From assembly GCA_029959085.1 (NCBI GenBank), contig JARWIR010000023.1, positions 11,111,860-11,175,859 on the forward strand: a stretch of 64,000 nucleotides of DNA, read 5' to 3'. Position 1 is the stretch's first letter. Each line of letters begins with the position of its first letter. This stretch comes from Nemophila menziesii. Taxonomy: Eukaryota; Streptophyta; Magnoliopsida; Boraginales; Hydrophyllaceae. Below the pieces are notes generated by a model, which had not been told where the DNA came from, ran no database searches, and saw nothing but the letters and a program-made list of their open reading frames with translations. Positions 1 to 12,189 of the stretch are shown piece by piece. Position numbers and translations under genes: made by a program.

Positions 1-1299
1 ACTATTATCTACACAATAAAGGGCAAGGATAAACGTAACATAGTCGGTGGGAAAGTTTGAGATATCGAGTGAATTATTTATGCGACCCTGAATTTTTACA
101 CTTAGATAACTTGCGAAATATATGGTGGGCAGATTTTGACACTCCTCTTCCTCAGACAGATATATCATAGTCTCGTCATACATTTTTGATTCTTCGGTTT
201 GGACCTTCCACACTTCGTTGGATTTGATTAGGTATTGGTTTCATATTTTTGTTTATCAAGTATATTGAGCTTTTATTGTCTGTAAATACCCATGAGATGG
301 TACTTAAGAGGTATGGCATACATTCTTACATATTTTGTGTTATAGTCAAACCTAGTCTATATATATTTTCCTTGGAATTTGATCATAATCCTGACTTGAT
401 TGCGTTCTATCAAGATGCATACCTCATTGTGGTCCTAATTTTTGTCTAATTTCAGAAGATTAGGATCTACAAAGGATATTACCTACTTAAACATCATTAA
501 AAATAAACACCTGATTTCTATTATTCATGTATTTCTGTTAGCTTATGGTTCACGCTCTATAAATTGGTCAGGTATATATGGTTTTGCTCATAAGCGTAAA
601 GGCAAATTAGTTGTTCATTTATAACGATTATAAGTGTTAATATAATAATCCTATATACCACCTTAACAATAGGTGTTTAGTGGATGTTACGTTACTAAGC
701 AATCATATTTTATTGAATAATTATTGATAGTACATTCCTCATTGTTTTACCATTTAATAGGTAAAAAAAGAAATTATAATCAAAGTGACTGATGAATAAA
801 TACTAAGATATCTAAAACTAATTAATTGTTGTTGTAATTATCTATTAATCTTCCTATTTTACTTGGACTTTTCTTTTTCTAGTGTGATATTCAAAATTAC
901 TCAACCTTGTATTTTTTACCGTTCCACCATGGTCCAAATTATCTTTGAGCTCGGGCTTACTTTTCTGGTCAACTTTGTGACTTCTAGTTATAGCTCAATG
1001 TTCAATCTTCCGATTCTTCCTTATCAACTATTGAAAATAGTACTTTCTCGCTCTAGATGCAATATCTTCTTGGTAGGCTTATATTATATGAAAGGGATGG
1101 AATTTATCATTTACCTATAAAATCTACAATACTATAAAATAATAAGGTAAAATAGCCATAACATATCCTACATAGGAGGCAAAAATATTGTATTATCGGG
1201 TCAAAATAGCGAGATAAGGAAATTGTTCTGCTAAATAAACTTATTAACCAACAACACAAAATATAGACTAGTGTAGAATAAATAAACTTATTAACGGTA
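1..1299. other. AT-rich sequence, no recognised gene
   Basis: Short open frames occur here on both strands (for example 249-624 and 863-1120 on the plus strand), but none shows a recognisable domain and all are interrupted quickly. Nothing in this stretch matches the repeat units found later in the window. It borders the truncated 3' side of the first copper-ATPase relic. Confidence 0.5.
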
Positions 1300-2090
1300 A
1301 TAAATTGACAAAACATTACCAGGACAACTGTTGGTATTGTTGGGCCAAGTACACATGAAATTCAGTAACATGAAAAAAATTAGAGTAATTAAAACAACTA
1401 AACACAAATAAAATATTCTCAATTTACTCTTATTTAGGAAACGTGACCTTACAAGAACACTACAAGAGATTTGTAACGCTAAAGAGACATGATTTCCTTG
1501 GTAAATACTAGTTGATATAATCTTGAGAAAAAAAGGTTCCATACATTAATGTTGAAGTATAAAGTGTCATTACCCTGTAATTGAACTGCACAGCTAGCAA
1601 AAAGGGAATTTACGCGTTTAAGAAGTGTATTAACTAAAAAAATTGAGGAGTTATTGGACCTTATCACCTAATCTTTGTATATTATCTTCTCTAGTTTTTG
1701 CTTCCTCTACTAATTGAACAATGTCTCCTATAGTTGTTTCTCCCCTGGCATTCACACTTCAATTGTAAGTTTTTAATTTATGTTTATAATTCCTACTGAA
1801 ACTTTGGCCTATAGTATGAAAAATTTAATTAATTATGGAATACTCCAGTAAATTGTAAATAGTACAAATTTACCCCACATAATCTAGTGACATGTAGAGG
1901 ATCTCTTGTATAACTTGACTCAACCAGTGTAATTCTACCAGATCTCATTATCCTATCTGTTGGTAATCCTAAGAAATGCAAAGTAGATGTGTCAAAAAAA
2001 GATAAGAAATAGCATTAATATATTTATGTACTCACCCAAGTAAAACAATGGTTTTGACTCAACCGCTCTACTCATCCAGTCAAATTTTTT
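1300..2090 (-). pseudogene. P1B copper-ATPase (HMA6/PAA1-like) pseudogene, copy A, truncated
   Basis: Reading the minus strand from high to low coordinates, frame-shifted pieces line up in order with the middle of a plastid copper-transporting P1B ATPase. The piece SGRITLVESSYTRDPLHVT (about 1,885-1,960) corresponds to the actuator-domain DESSFTGEPLPVT, with the TGE triplet changed to TRD. Then comes GGETTIGDIVQLVEEAKTRE (about 1,690-1,745), then the membrane segment with SLALQISCSVLV (about 1,455-1,500). Next to it is a broken CPC region in which only CVLGPTIPTVVLV can be read (about 1,305-1,350). The spacing between pieces fits retained introns, so this arose by DNA duplication and not by reverse transcription. 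Exons before and after this middle part are absent. It resembles copy B at 4.7-6.9 kb in exons and in part of an intron (near 1,805 and 6,600). Not functional. Confidence 0.75.
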
Positions 2091-2953
2091 GGGTTAGAAA
2101 TATTTCTCAATTTATGGCTTGTGATATTCATATTATTTTTTATCAAATAGTTTATTATTATTAAATAGTAATTACTATTTATTAAAGTACGAAAAGGTAA
2201 TTTCAATACTGTTTCCATATATTATGAATAATAATAAAATCCATTAATTGTAATCTCTACATGTAAGTAATTTATTTATTATTCAGCTATTGATAACACT
2301 TCCATGTATAGTATAATAAATATACACAATAAAATTTCATAATATAAATTTTGTTAGTTGTAAAACGCTCATATAACTATTGTCGCAAGTCTAAAGTAAT
2401 GATGTAGACCTTGTAGTTACTTGAGGACAATATAAATGTTCAGTTAAACTTATAGGTTAAAGTATGTGATTTATCTCTTACTTTTTTTCATATTGCTGTG
2501 ATTTTTTAAAGGAAAAAAGAAATTTGATTAAGTATAATGAACATTACGGTATTTGGTTACTTATTTTGGAAGAAACTCATAACTCTTGACCATACATTTA
2601 ATTATTATTAATTGTTTAGAAATTATTATTAATAAGATGTTTTAGTTTATTTATCAGTGATGAAAATATTTTTTAAAAAGATACAACCTAAAATTCAAGA
2701 GATCACCATCACGGTTGCCGAGTCTAATGAGTTTCCTTCTATTAAGGTACGACATATTTAAACAAATTTGGAAGATAATTGTCATTCAGATCTGATTTGA
2801 ACAAAAATTTATTAGATTACTTTTAATCAATCTCGGTTTATGCAATCGGAGTTTAATCCTAATTATTGAGAAAATATTTGAAGAATATATTTATGAAATG
2901 GTCTGAATTAACCATTTGTAGGAAAATTTAAACCAAAAGAATATGGTAAATAA
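2091..2953. other. AT-rich spacer, no gene seen
   Basis: Strongly A+T-rich sequence with no convincing coding frame. A short possible exon-like stretch near 2,700-2,745 (reading IQEITITVAESNEFPSIK, followed by a GT) cannot be assigned to any family. Confidence 0.45.
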
Positions 2954-3330
2954 TTGTGCCGCTTTTACCCAATTTGGTACGAGAAACATGGTACCTTATT
3001 TGTATATAGTCTTGCGACAAATAAGACTTATTTCTTGCGTTGTTATCTTTGTCGATCAGATAATAATCATCATCAAGGGGATGATTGGTTTGTCATGGGT
3101 GAAATTTATAATTAGAAACATGCACTTGAGCGAGTTATGCGCCATGAAAGGAAAGAATGTAGTGTCCATAATGAAGTGGTATTAAAGTGAACTTATACAA
3201 TGAGACAAGATGATCATATTGATGTTGCCTTTATTGGACAATCTAATGAAGTGCGATGGTGTTGATTATCTTTGATGACTAAGGTTATCTCTTCGTGGGA
3301 AGGATGAATTGGATGGTTTGAACAACCAAG
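2954..3330 (+). pseudogene. hAT-type transposase relic, TTF zinc-finger N-terminal region
   Basis: The plus-strand frame starting at 2,954 reads RFYPIWYEKHGTLFVYS and then YFLRCYLCRSDNNHHQGDDW, with one in-frame TAG near 3,112 and a TGA at 3,188-3,190. This follows the layout of the TTF-type zinc finger in plant hAT (zinc-finger MYM type 1-like) proteins: W-[FY]-E-K, a Cys pair in CYLC, then the F-x-x-G-E-x-x-N and H-x-x-x-H-N stretches. A continuation after the stop, QSNEVRW, resembles the following conserved Q-S-N-E-V motif. The catalytic DDE/DUF4371 part and the terminal inverted repeats are not present. It lies between the two copper-ATPase relics and is certainly inactive. Confidence 0.65.
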
Positions 3331-3334
3331 TTAA

Positions 3335-3970
3335 TTATCTCCAACATGTACACTTTTGAGCGGAAGATCACGAAAAAGTAAAGATAGTAACTTTCTAAAG
3401 GCTCTTGGAAATTTTCAACTTGTTTCACCCATGGTATAAAAGGATATTACAAAATGTTTTTTTTTTAAAAATTAGTAACATAATTAAGCTTGATATTGTT
3501 ACAGAGATCCAAACTAATAATCTAACCATGGTCTGAAGAAAAGATGAGTTTTTTTAAAGTGGATTAGAATATTGTCTAACCAATTAAAGAATTAAAAAGG
3601 GGGTAAGAATTCCATTCTATATTGGATGGTCCAATATTAATATCTTAACATTAATTATGTTGATAAAACACAAATTATTATATTAAGTATGTAATCAATA
3701 TAATTAGTTGTTGCATGACATAAACATGGGGTATGTGTCATAATACAAATTGTATTTGACCATCCAATAGTGGATGAAAGTATTTTCCTTTAAAAAGGTG
3801 AAACATAATTTCATGTTGAGTTTAAAGACTTTTGAAATTTATGCTACTCCCAGGAAAAAATTTATGTTAGAAATACCAATTTAAAATAATACATAGTACT
3901 TTACTAGAACTTTATTAGATGCATCAAATCAAATGGTAGTTTAATATACCAGAGAACATTTAATATGCTA
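3335..3970. repeat. Tandem direct duplication, first copy (636 bp)
   Basis: Begins at TTATCTCCAACATGTACAC and repeats from 3,971 at a spacing of 636 bp. The copies differ by scattered substitutions and small indels, for example a poly-T length change near 3,460 versus 4,095. No coding content is recognised in either copy. Confidence 0.85.
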
Positions 3971-4600
3971 TTATCTCCAACATGTACACTTTTGAGCGGA
4001 ACATCGCGAAAAAGTAAAGATAGTAACTTTCTATAGGCTCTTGGAAATTTTTAACTTGTTTCACCCATGGTATAAAGGGATATTACAAAATGTTTTTTTG
4101 AAATTAGTAACATAATTAAGCTTGATATTGTTACAGAGATCCAAACGAATAATCTGATCCATGGTCTGAAGAAAAGATGAGTTTTTTTAAAGTGGATTAG
4201 AATATTGTCTGACCAAATAAAGAATTACAAAGGGGGTAAGAATTCCATTCTATATTGGATGGTCCAATATTAATATCATAACATTAATTATGTTGATAAA
4301 ACACAAATTATTATATTAAGTATGTAATCAATATAATTAGTTATTGCATGACATAAACATGGGGTATATGTCATAATACAATTGGTATTTGACCATCCAA
4401 TAGTGGATGAAAGTATTTTCTTTTAAAAAGGTGAAATATAATTTCATGTTGAATTTAAAGATTTTTAAAATTTATGCTACTCCCAGGCAAAAATTAATGT
4501 TTGAAATACACATTAAAAATAATACATAATACTTTACCAGAACTATATTAGTCTAAAGATGCATCAAATCAAATGCTATTTTAATATACCAGAGAACAAT
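3971..4600. repeat. Tandem direct duplication, second copy
   Basis: Partner of 3,335-3,970. Homology runs to the TTAATATACCAGAGAACA stretch near 4,580-4,598 and then stops abruptly before the 3' end of copper-ATPase relic copy B. Confidence 0.85.
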
Positions 4601-4669
4601 CCGTACTCATAGAAATTTATGTGTTTATTCTTGGAAAGAAAGTTAATCCTCAAAAGTAATGAATTAGTC

Positions 4670-6930
4670 ATAACACCAATAGAGCAAAAAACCTATAAGC
4701 ACTCCCGCAATAGATGGAGTTAGCATTGTTCTTGTTACCGACAATAAAATCCTGGCTAATATTGGAGGAATCCCAACTTGAAATTAAATAAATAATACAT
4801 TTTTTATGTTTGCACAAAACAACATTGTACAAAAATAAAACTTACTGTATTGTACGCGAATGCCCATAAAATATTTTGCTTCAGGGTATTTATAGAAAAA
4901 TTTCTTAGCTCCAAAGCATCAAGTAAATATTTAATACAAAATAGAATTGAGAATATTGGTTTAATAAGAATTAAATAAATAATATAATTACTCACCTAAG
5001 ACAACTTATTATGCATTAATACAATGGACGAAGTTTCACTAGTAGCTCCAACGCCTCTTACATTGGCTACTCCTACATGGGATGAAGCAAATACATCAAC
5101 GTCATTTATGCTATCACATACCATAGCTACAATATGACGATCCTCTGGAAGTTTGAGAATGAACTCCTTTTCCTCATTTAGTTTCACTTCATATATCACC
5201 TATATCTAAAATTCAATATCTATACATTTTCAAAAAATAAAATAATTTAAAACATTTAACTTATTCTTGGAATACGAACAATAGAAGCAACAAATTCAGT
5301 ATTGTTTATTTATCACATGATAGTAAAGAAGTATTTAACTCTTTCTTAGTTAAGGATATAATAAAATGTCTTACATCTCATTTTATTTGATCCTCGACAT
5401 ACACTACACCAGCTAAAATAGTATCCACTCCAGTATAAACAACTTGATTGGTTTCTAAAATATTCATCTTCTTTAAATAGATTATAATTCACCCATTCTT
5501 ACATAGTTAGAAATTTAAATTAGAAATGTTTTCATGCATGGTTTATAACTATTGAATTGTGTACCTTTTGACCCAACCTAAAGTACCAACTACAAACAGA
5601 ACATTTTTTTATTTTCAATTATAGCCACAACCCCAACTCTTCAGATTTATTACTGGCTCAGTAATAAGATATGGGTAATTAAAATTACCTTTGCTATATG
5701 AAAATTTAAAGCTGCTTTTACAATTGCTTTTTCAATCGGATAAATAGTATTAGCCTAAACACTAGCAACAAATTTCAAAAGATCAACTTCGGAGCAAATA
5801 GTAGTCGACAAATAATCTGACCTATGCAACATAACACACTTACATTTCAGTATTATCTACCCTCAACCCAATAATTTTATAATTATAGATTACGTTAAAG
5901 TAATACTATTTTCACATAATTTTGAGTCATAGCTTTGGTACTACATGTTTACCAATAATAATAGTTCCTCTCTTGTGAAATACAATAGCATTTATATTCG
6001 AGAATTTCTCTAGGATACTCCGTCATCGCCAAGTGAAGTTCCCACCATTAATAATTTAAAATTAATAAAAAAATTAACATTAATAAATTCACAAAACATT
6101 TCCAAGGACAGTTGTTGGTATTTTTATGCCAAGTGTACATGGACATGCAATAACCTGCAACATAACCAGAGTAATTAATTTAACTAAACACTAACCAAAC
6201 CTTCTTAATATACACTTATTAAGGACATGCGGCCTTACCAGAACACTACAAGAGAGTTATGACGCTAAAGAGACGGGACTTCCTTGGTAAATAGTAGGGG
6301 GTATAATTTTGAACCAAAATGGTTCCAGAACACAAATGTGGTAGCGAAAAGTGTCATTACCCCGTAAGTGAACTGCACATCTACCTTAAAAACAATAATT
6401 TACTCGTTTAAGATGCGAATTAACAAAAAAATAGAAAAATAATTATTGGACATTATCAACTAATCTTTGTACATGAGCTTCTCTAGCTTGTGCTTCTTCT
6501 ACTAATTGAACAATGTCTCTTATAGCTTTTTCGCCACCCGGTCTTCTCACTACAACGATAGGTGTTCCGTTTAAGTTTATACTTCTTACCGAAACTTCAA
6601 CCTATAGTATGAAAAATTTAATTAATTACAAAATACTCCATATAAATAGTATATAGTACAATTTTACCTCAGGTAATTTAGTGACAGGTAGAGCCTCTCA
6701 TGTAAGACTTGACTGATCCAGTACTTATCATGTTTGCTTGAGTAAGATACTAAGAAATGCAAAGAATATGGGTAAAACAAAAAAAACATTATTATATTTA
6801 TGTACTCACCCAGATAAAACAATGATCTTTTGACCCATCGAAAGACTACTACAAGGATCTTCCACAGTCGTGTTCAAATCTTCTAAATCACAATTAACTA
6901 AAAGATGTCCTTTTGATGAAAAACATTAAC
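4670..6930 (-). pseudogene. HMA6: P1B copper-ATPase (HMA6/PAA1-like) pseudogene, copy B
   Basis: At least eleven exon relics on the minus strand run in the order of a plant P1B copper ATPase (in Arabidopsis, PAA1/HMA6 moves copper across the plastid envelope). They are: SSLSMGQKIIVLSG (about 6,800-6,930); DESSLT.EALPVTK (about 6,680); RRPGGEKAIRDIVQLVEEAQ (about 6,450-6,590); SPVSLAS.LSCSVLV (about 6,240-6,300); the CPC membrane motif in VIACPCTLG (about 6,120-6,160); NAIVFHKRGTIIIGKHVV (about 5,940-6,000); EKAIVKAALNFH (about 5,700-5,820); VVGTLGWVKRY (about 5,570-5,610); VYTGVDTILAGVVYVEDQI (about 5,400-5,460); EDRHIVAMVCDSINDV with SSIVLMHNKLS (4,996-5,199); LKQNILWAFAYNTV (about 4,845-4,930); and TMLTPSIAGVLIG (about 4,690-4,780). 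The phosphorylation motif DKTGT is HKRGT, so the catalytic Asp is gone, and GDGIND is CDSIND. Stops and frameshifts are frequent. The SEVSPVVLM-like tail favours PAA1 over PAA2. Confidence 0.88.
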
Positions 6931-7984
6931 TCAATCAATCATATGACTCATAGTTTTAATCTTAGCGCTACTTTCCAAATTTCAACCAAGTAATACAAAT
7001 AATATTAACACAATCAATTTCTCAAAGAAAGCTTTACACCCTTGTATAGTCGTGAAATTTAACTAAGTAAATGAATGTAAAATAAAGAATATGCATAAAA
7101 AAGTTACAAGTTTGAGATAAAAAGATGGGAGCTAACAACTAATGTTGATAAAATAATAAGACCAACTAAAAGTGTCATATTTCCCGTACCCAATCTTGTA
7201 AATAGTGATAGAGACAAGTAGTAGGAGTGGAATGTAATAAAGACTTGATTTTAAACTCAAACAAAACTCAAGCTAAATATAATATTACTAAATAAAACTC
7301 AAGACAACTAAATGTTGGCTTGACTAAATTTGTTTGCCCTAATTGCATGTAAATGTTTTAGTGTAGTTGATTTCTATTTCAACTTACTGGAAATACCAAT
7401 TAAGATTTCTCGTACATAATCTTTAGAAGAGAGACAGATATGATGTTGATTAGTTCCTACACACTATCTGATTGGTTATTAGGTTTCTATTGAAAGAAAA
7501 TAAATTTTCACTTTTTGTGAAATATGTTTATTCAATATATATAGAAAATATTACGAAACGAAATGAAAAGGGATAGTTAAAAATATTTAGTCAAATATTA
7601 TATCCTTTATCACTCACCTTTAAACTTAGTAGAATAAAAAAACTTGAAATTTGATAATTTTTTATTTTTAATTTGGCTTAAAATTAGTGTTTATCAGGAA
7701 TATTCCTTCACAAAGTTGAACCAGCAATACTCCATACCTCCTAACGTCCAACAGCAACACAAAATTGCAAACACAAAACCACTTTACGTCTCTGAAAATA
7801 AATAAAATATTGGATCTAAAAATTAATGGATTTTGTGTATTTAAATTGGAGTTAATAACTAAAATGTCAGAAATTACTCAACAAATCGTTTTTCCTCCTA
7901 AATGGTATTGAGTTTGTTTAATGTATTAAGTATGTTTATAATGTGGTTCATGTATAAAATAAGGTCCAAAATTTTTCTAAAGAA
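6931..7984. other. AT-rich spacer, no gene seen
   Basis: No open frame with recognisable content. It lies upstream (minus-strand sense) of copper-ATPase relic B, so part of it may be decayed intron or 5' exons of that gene that can no longer be read. Confidence 0.4.
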
Positions 7985-8117
7985 TTATCTTGTAAAAAGA
8001 AACCCATAATGCTAAATCAGCCTTACAACATCAACGTGGCAAAAGGCCCAAGGAGTTTATAAAACTTATCTTGTAAAAAGAAGCTTGCAATACTAAATAA
8101 GCCTTGAAACAACAGTA
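7985..8117. repeat. Short tandem repeat of about 81 bp, two diverged copies
   Basis: TTATCTTGTAAAAAGAA starts at 7,985 and again at 8,066. Each copy is followed by a diverged CTAAAT(C/A)AGCCTT(A/G)(C/A)AAC stretch. The pair lies just upstream of the promoter-like region at 8.2 kb. Confidence 0.6.
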
Positions 8118-8139
8118 TTACTATCTATGCAACCATATC

Positions 8140-8291
8140 GATCACTAACACCTAACACCGCCTCCCTGCCTCCCTTATTCATTAATTTATCCATCCATAA
8201 CTCTATATAAACCTCCACTAATAGTGGATATAAGAGTATGTTTGTGTAAGCACAAACAAGAGTATATTTTTAAATACTAAGATCGATCATC
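8140..8291 (+). promoter_or_regulatory. Promoter-like region with TATA box
   Basis: A pyrimidine-rich stretch (CCTCCCTGCCTCCC, about 8,160) is followed by TATATAAAC at 8,204-8,212 and a CACAAACAAG leader-like sequence. The first ATG follows at 8,292. The spacing suits a plant RNA polymerase II core promoter. Function is inferred from composition only. Confidence 0.35.
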
Positions 8292-8588
8292 ATGACATTT
8301 CACTTTAGGTATGTTTTTCTTATCCTAATTTTATTTTTTATAGTTTGATTTTTTATAATTTTAATTTTAGGGTGTTAGATAAGTGAATATGTATATAAAA
8401 ATATTTTCACATTGTATATTATCTAACTTACAAAAATAGATTTAATTTTGAGATTTACGAACAATTTTTTCCTTATGTACATTTCTAGATTGTCCACATC
8501 GCAAAGAACTGCTCAAATCTGTCTCCTAGGACTGTGGTACCCCAAAGCACGTTTGATGTTGGATCAACCTCTTATGGAACCAGAGTAG
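8292..8588 (+). CDS. Possible small spliced gene, product unknown
   Basis: Downstream of the TATA box, ATG at 8,292 opens a 17-nt exon ending in AG|GTATGT. A polypyrimidine-ending acceptor lies at 8,487-8,488. Joining these gives a 38-residue frame ending in TAG at 8,586-8,588 that starts MTFHFRLSTSQRTAQ. The unspliced alternative frame from 8,489 is longer. It reads IVHIAKNCSNLSPRTVVPQ and continues to FFCHGG near 8,670, which looks more protein-like but has no start. I recognise neither product. This could equally be a decayed gene 5' end. Confidence 0.15.
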
Positions 8589-8809
8589 CAAATGGTAGTG
8601 ACAAGTTTACACCTGAATTATCAAACAATGCAGGAATTCTTGAGCTTCCATTTTTCTGCCATGGAGGAGTTTAGTAGTTTGATTAATTTACCCGAGCCAC
8701 TATGCTTTCAGAACATTCAGCATACCACCATTTTAGACAAGCGATCCATTGAAGCAACTCGGGCAACTTGTGTAATGAATATATTATTTTATTATAAATA
8801 ACAAAAATA

Positions 8810-10807
8810 TAATAATAATCATTATAGTGTAATTGGTTTTTTAATAAAATATACTTTATTTTGTATGAAGTATGGACTACCTTATTAATTAATATTTTTT
8901 TACACAAATAGATGAGGTAACAAAAGATATACTTACCCCTAACTAATAAGTAAACTAGAATGCATATACTTTAATTAATGTGACTTTTTCACTAAGGAAA
9001 TATGAATCATGTTGATCAAGTAGATATTATGTTTCACGTAAGGTCCTCTAAAATCATTTAAAGTCATTGTCCTCGGCCTAGCGAGTTAGTGATGAACAAA
9101 TATATCTATATATAGTTATAGTCTTAAATTAACAAGTTTACATTTACATGATAACTGATTCTAGTCTATGAAGAACAACCTATTTAGTAGATCTACAATA
9201 AACCATGCGTTTCACTATTAACCCCCCAATATGCATTGTATTGCAACTAAATTTAAAATTTAGTTCATGTACTTGAAAAATATTGTGTTGGGTTTCTCCT
9301 AAATTTATCTTCTAAATATATTTAAATGATAATAAGATTATTTCTGAAACAACTTCAATTATGCATAAATTTAAGATAAATATGATCAAAAGAGTTTTAC
9401 CATCTAACTAGTGCGCTCTTTGAATGGTTCAGTACCTTCGGGATTATCAAACATTTATGGGTATGTACTAGACAAAACCCTTATCTCTTGGTGTGGAAGA
9501 GAAGGTCAATAAAGTACTTTTATTAAAGTATCTTAATTTTTGTACTATTTTTCACGTGTACTTAGTAACATAATTTCTGCCAGGGTAACTTAGGAATCTA
9601 CTTCAAAACTACTAGATAAGTATTCCTAGGGAAATACATGCAATGATCGGCACTAAAAGTCTCTTACCCTATTAAATATCCAACCATTCAAGTCTTTCAG
9701 GATAACTATTCCACCCCAGATACTTATGTATCATTTTCTGTTACACGGACTCCCTATTAGGAAAACAATCCTAATTACTGAGGAAGCCTTAATTTGGCCA
9801 TAGTAAGGGCTATATTTTTACGGGAAAATATATGATTAAACCATATAATTTTAATAACCCAATTAAGTTATATTACCTTAAATTCAATAAACACAATAAA
9901 TTCCACTAAGGTTCTCACATTATTGGGATTCTCAAGATATGAGAATTTAGTTAATACTTAAATAATAAAAAGTATAAAATAAAAGAGTAATTATCATTTT
10001 TAGAATGATAAAAAGAATATAATTACACTAATAGTGGAAGAAAGATAAAGATGGGTAGATGTGAAAGGGAATTGAATGCTCCAATTTTTTTCTCCAAGCA
10101 TTTCTTCTACTCTAGACATGTTAATAATGAAGTATAACCCTAATTTGATCTTTGAAATCTGATACATAGTATTTCTAAAATATTTGTTGCATTATGGGCC
10201 CAATTTAAAGGTCCAAATCAACCTAAAAACATTTCTAAGGGTGTGTGGACTTGTTTGAACCACAAAATATGCAAATTGAATAACTCTTTCATTTCAGCTC
10301 TAAATCAGAAAACCATCTGTTTTCACAAACTTCAAACTTAAATTTTTACCATGAATCCAATAGCTCATCCATAAACATAACTAATTGCGCGTGGTGACTT
10401 AGATAAGTAGATTTCTAAGTATTGATGGGAAACATTCTAGGGGTCCAAAAGTGGTCGAATCATCCTCTAACAGCATAAATTTGGGGAAATATTTTTTTCT
10501 TGTATACTTATTATCATCTTGAGGTATCGTAGCATCCAAGTACCTATGAGTTGGACACTTAACACACAAAAACTCTGAAAATAACTTTAAAGTTGAAACT
10601 AGAATAGAAATCACAAAACATAAAATAATAGAAAAATAAAACCCTCATCTAAGTACTAAATACTCCTAAAAATATGTATCGGACCTATATTAATAAATCA
10701 CATAAAGGAGACACCACATACCAAAATTTGGTTTGAACCTCTATGCTTGAATTTCTGGTGTGTGTATCCCAAGCGGTTGTAACTGGAATGAAACCCATCT
10801 ATTAGTG
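8810..10807. other. AT-rich sequence, no gene recognised
   Basis: No recognisable coding frame. A TGTTGGGTTTCTCC stretch at about 9,285 resembles the start of some Copia LTRs, but I found no matching second LTR, primer-binding site or coding domain, so no element is called. Sequence unlike the repeat units ends here; unit homology starts at about 10,808. Confidence 0.4.
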
Positions 10808-10846
10808 GTTGAATTAAGAATATTGATCGTTGTAAATCTTCATGTG

Positions 10847-11014
10847 ATGGCACCAACTTCTTCGCATGTGGAGGAAAAGGTCCCGCTTAAGACGGGTCAT
10901 TTTGCCAGGATTAATGTGAATTATTTAGAAACTGGTAGCCTCTCCATCAACGTTCATGGAGCTTTTGGTTATCTCGCTAAGAAAAAAACTTTTGGGACTA
11001 TTTTCAATCTTTGA
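10847..11014 (+). pseudogene. G6PDH N-terminal exon fragment, unit 1
   Basis: The frame from ATG 10,847 reads SSHVEEKVPLKTGHFARIN, then ETGSLSINVHGAFGYLAKKK, TF and FNL, ending at TGA. In plant cytosolic glucose-6-phosphate dehydrogenase (first step of the oxidative pentose phosphate pathway) the N-terminus has W-x-V-E-K-R, then [28 protein letters not shown], the NADP-binding turn. Here the motif is GAFGYLA, so a Ser and an Asp are replaced. Homology stops exactly after FNL, where the real enzyme would continue for over 400 residues. A single captured exon, not an enzyme. Confidence 0.8.
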
Positions 11015-11126
11015 CACACACTCAACCACATAAACACCAACATGCTCTGCAAATTAAACAAATTAAAAACAAGAACTGTTAGTTCAACATATATATATAA
11101 GATATATTATTATTTCTTAAACTTAC

Positions 11127-11502
11127 CAAGTATCCTAATTCCCGTTCTAAAGGTTCCACAAGTTGCAATAATATCATCAACCACTAAGGCCTACTCACAT
11201 ATATAGTTTCTTTGTACCATACTCTAGTACTTTTCTACAATTACATCTCTTGATACATAATTAGGATTTCCAATACTTGGATTGAGTAAGATAATGTTAT
11301 AATATATTAAACTGGTAATCAATGAATCCACACAAAAACTCACACAAAATGTAATAATGTAATGTGAGAAGTAATGAATCATTCTATGAAATAAAACAAG
11401 TTGAATAAATAAACGTCTCAAATTCTTAGGTGACTTCATATGAACAAATTTGTCCCCAATAGTTAACGCGATTGAAGGACCAAATATGAAACCTCTTGCC
11501 TT
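11127..11502 (-). pseudogene. Adenine phosphoribosyltransferase (APT) exon pair, unit 1
   Basis: Minus strand: ARGFIFGPSIALTIGDKFV (about 11,440-11,500) matches the APT segment EARGFIFGPPIALAIGAKFVP. After an intron-sized gap, DVIVEKY with a stop, LEYGT, and then VVDDIIATCGTFRTGIRIL (11,127-11,190) match EEYxLEYGT and the PRPP-binding VIDDLIATGGTL. A GTAAGT donor follows directly (11,121-11,126). APT salvages adenine to AMP. Only two internal exon regions exist, with retained splice sites, so capture was at the DNA level. It lies about 110 bp from the oppositely oriented G6PDH exon. Confidence 0.8.
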
Positions 11503-12189
11503 AATACATGCATTGTTTCATCAAGATCAATCAGTTCCATTATTCATTTGGAAATTGGATATATATAATCAAAGAAACAAATTAATAACCATCATTAAAA
11601 TTAGGGGTAAGAGAAGTTTAATAGAACAATATGTCTGTCGGCTTATTTAAAGTTGATAACTTCAAATAGTTGTAACTAAATTTTAAAATTGCTGAAAAAT
11701 GTTTCAATTAATAAAAAAAATTAAATAAGCAGCCAAATGAATAAAAGTTATAATATACTATTATCTACACATGTACAAATAAATGAATAGAAGAAAATAT
11801 CATCTACAACAAAATTAATTTTTTTTGTCTTTAGCTTTCGACAAACAAAATTATAGTATCCTTAAAAGACACTAGATTAAGTAAAATGTTGTTATATCCT
11901 AAAACATAGTCCATGTACATCTATTTCCACCTTTATTAATTAGCTCAAAACACAATATTAGTGGTGAAGAAATTATTTGAAATATATGGAAGATTTTAAT
12001 ATATGTTCAAAAGTAATAAATACAAATAGATTTCTAATCCATTTTAAATGACATCAGTTTTCCTCTTTAATATGTATAAACCAAGAACTGAAATACTCAA
12101 CTTCTCAAAAGTTCAACAAACAAACTAAAATACTCAAACTTCTTAAATATTCAACGATAATAAGTTTTTTGATGTGAAAATACAATATA

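Noticed and set aside
9285..10160. Solo Copia LTR beginning TGTTGGG
   Set aside because: No matching end, target duplication, primer-binding site or coding domain could be found.
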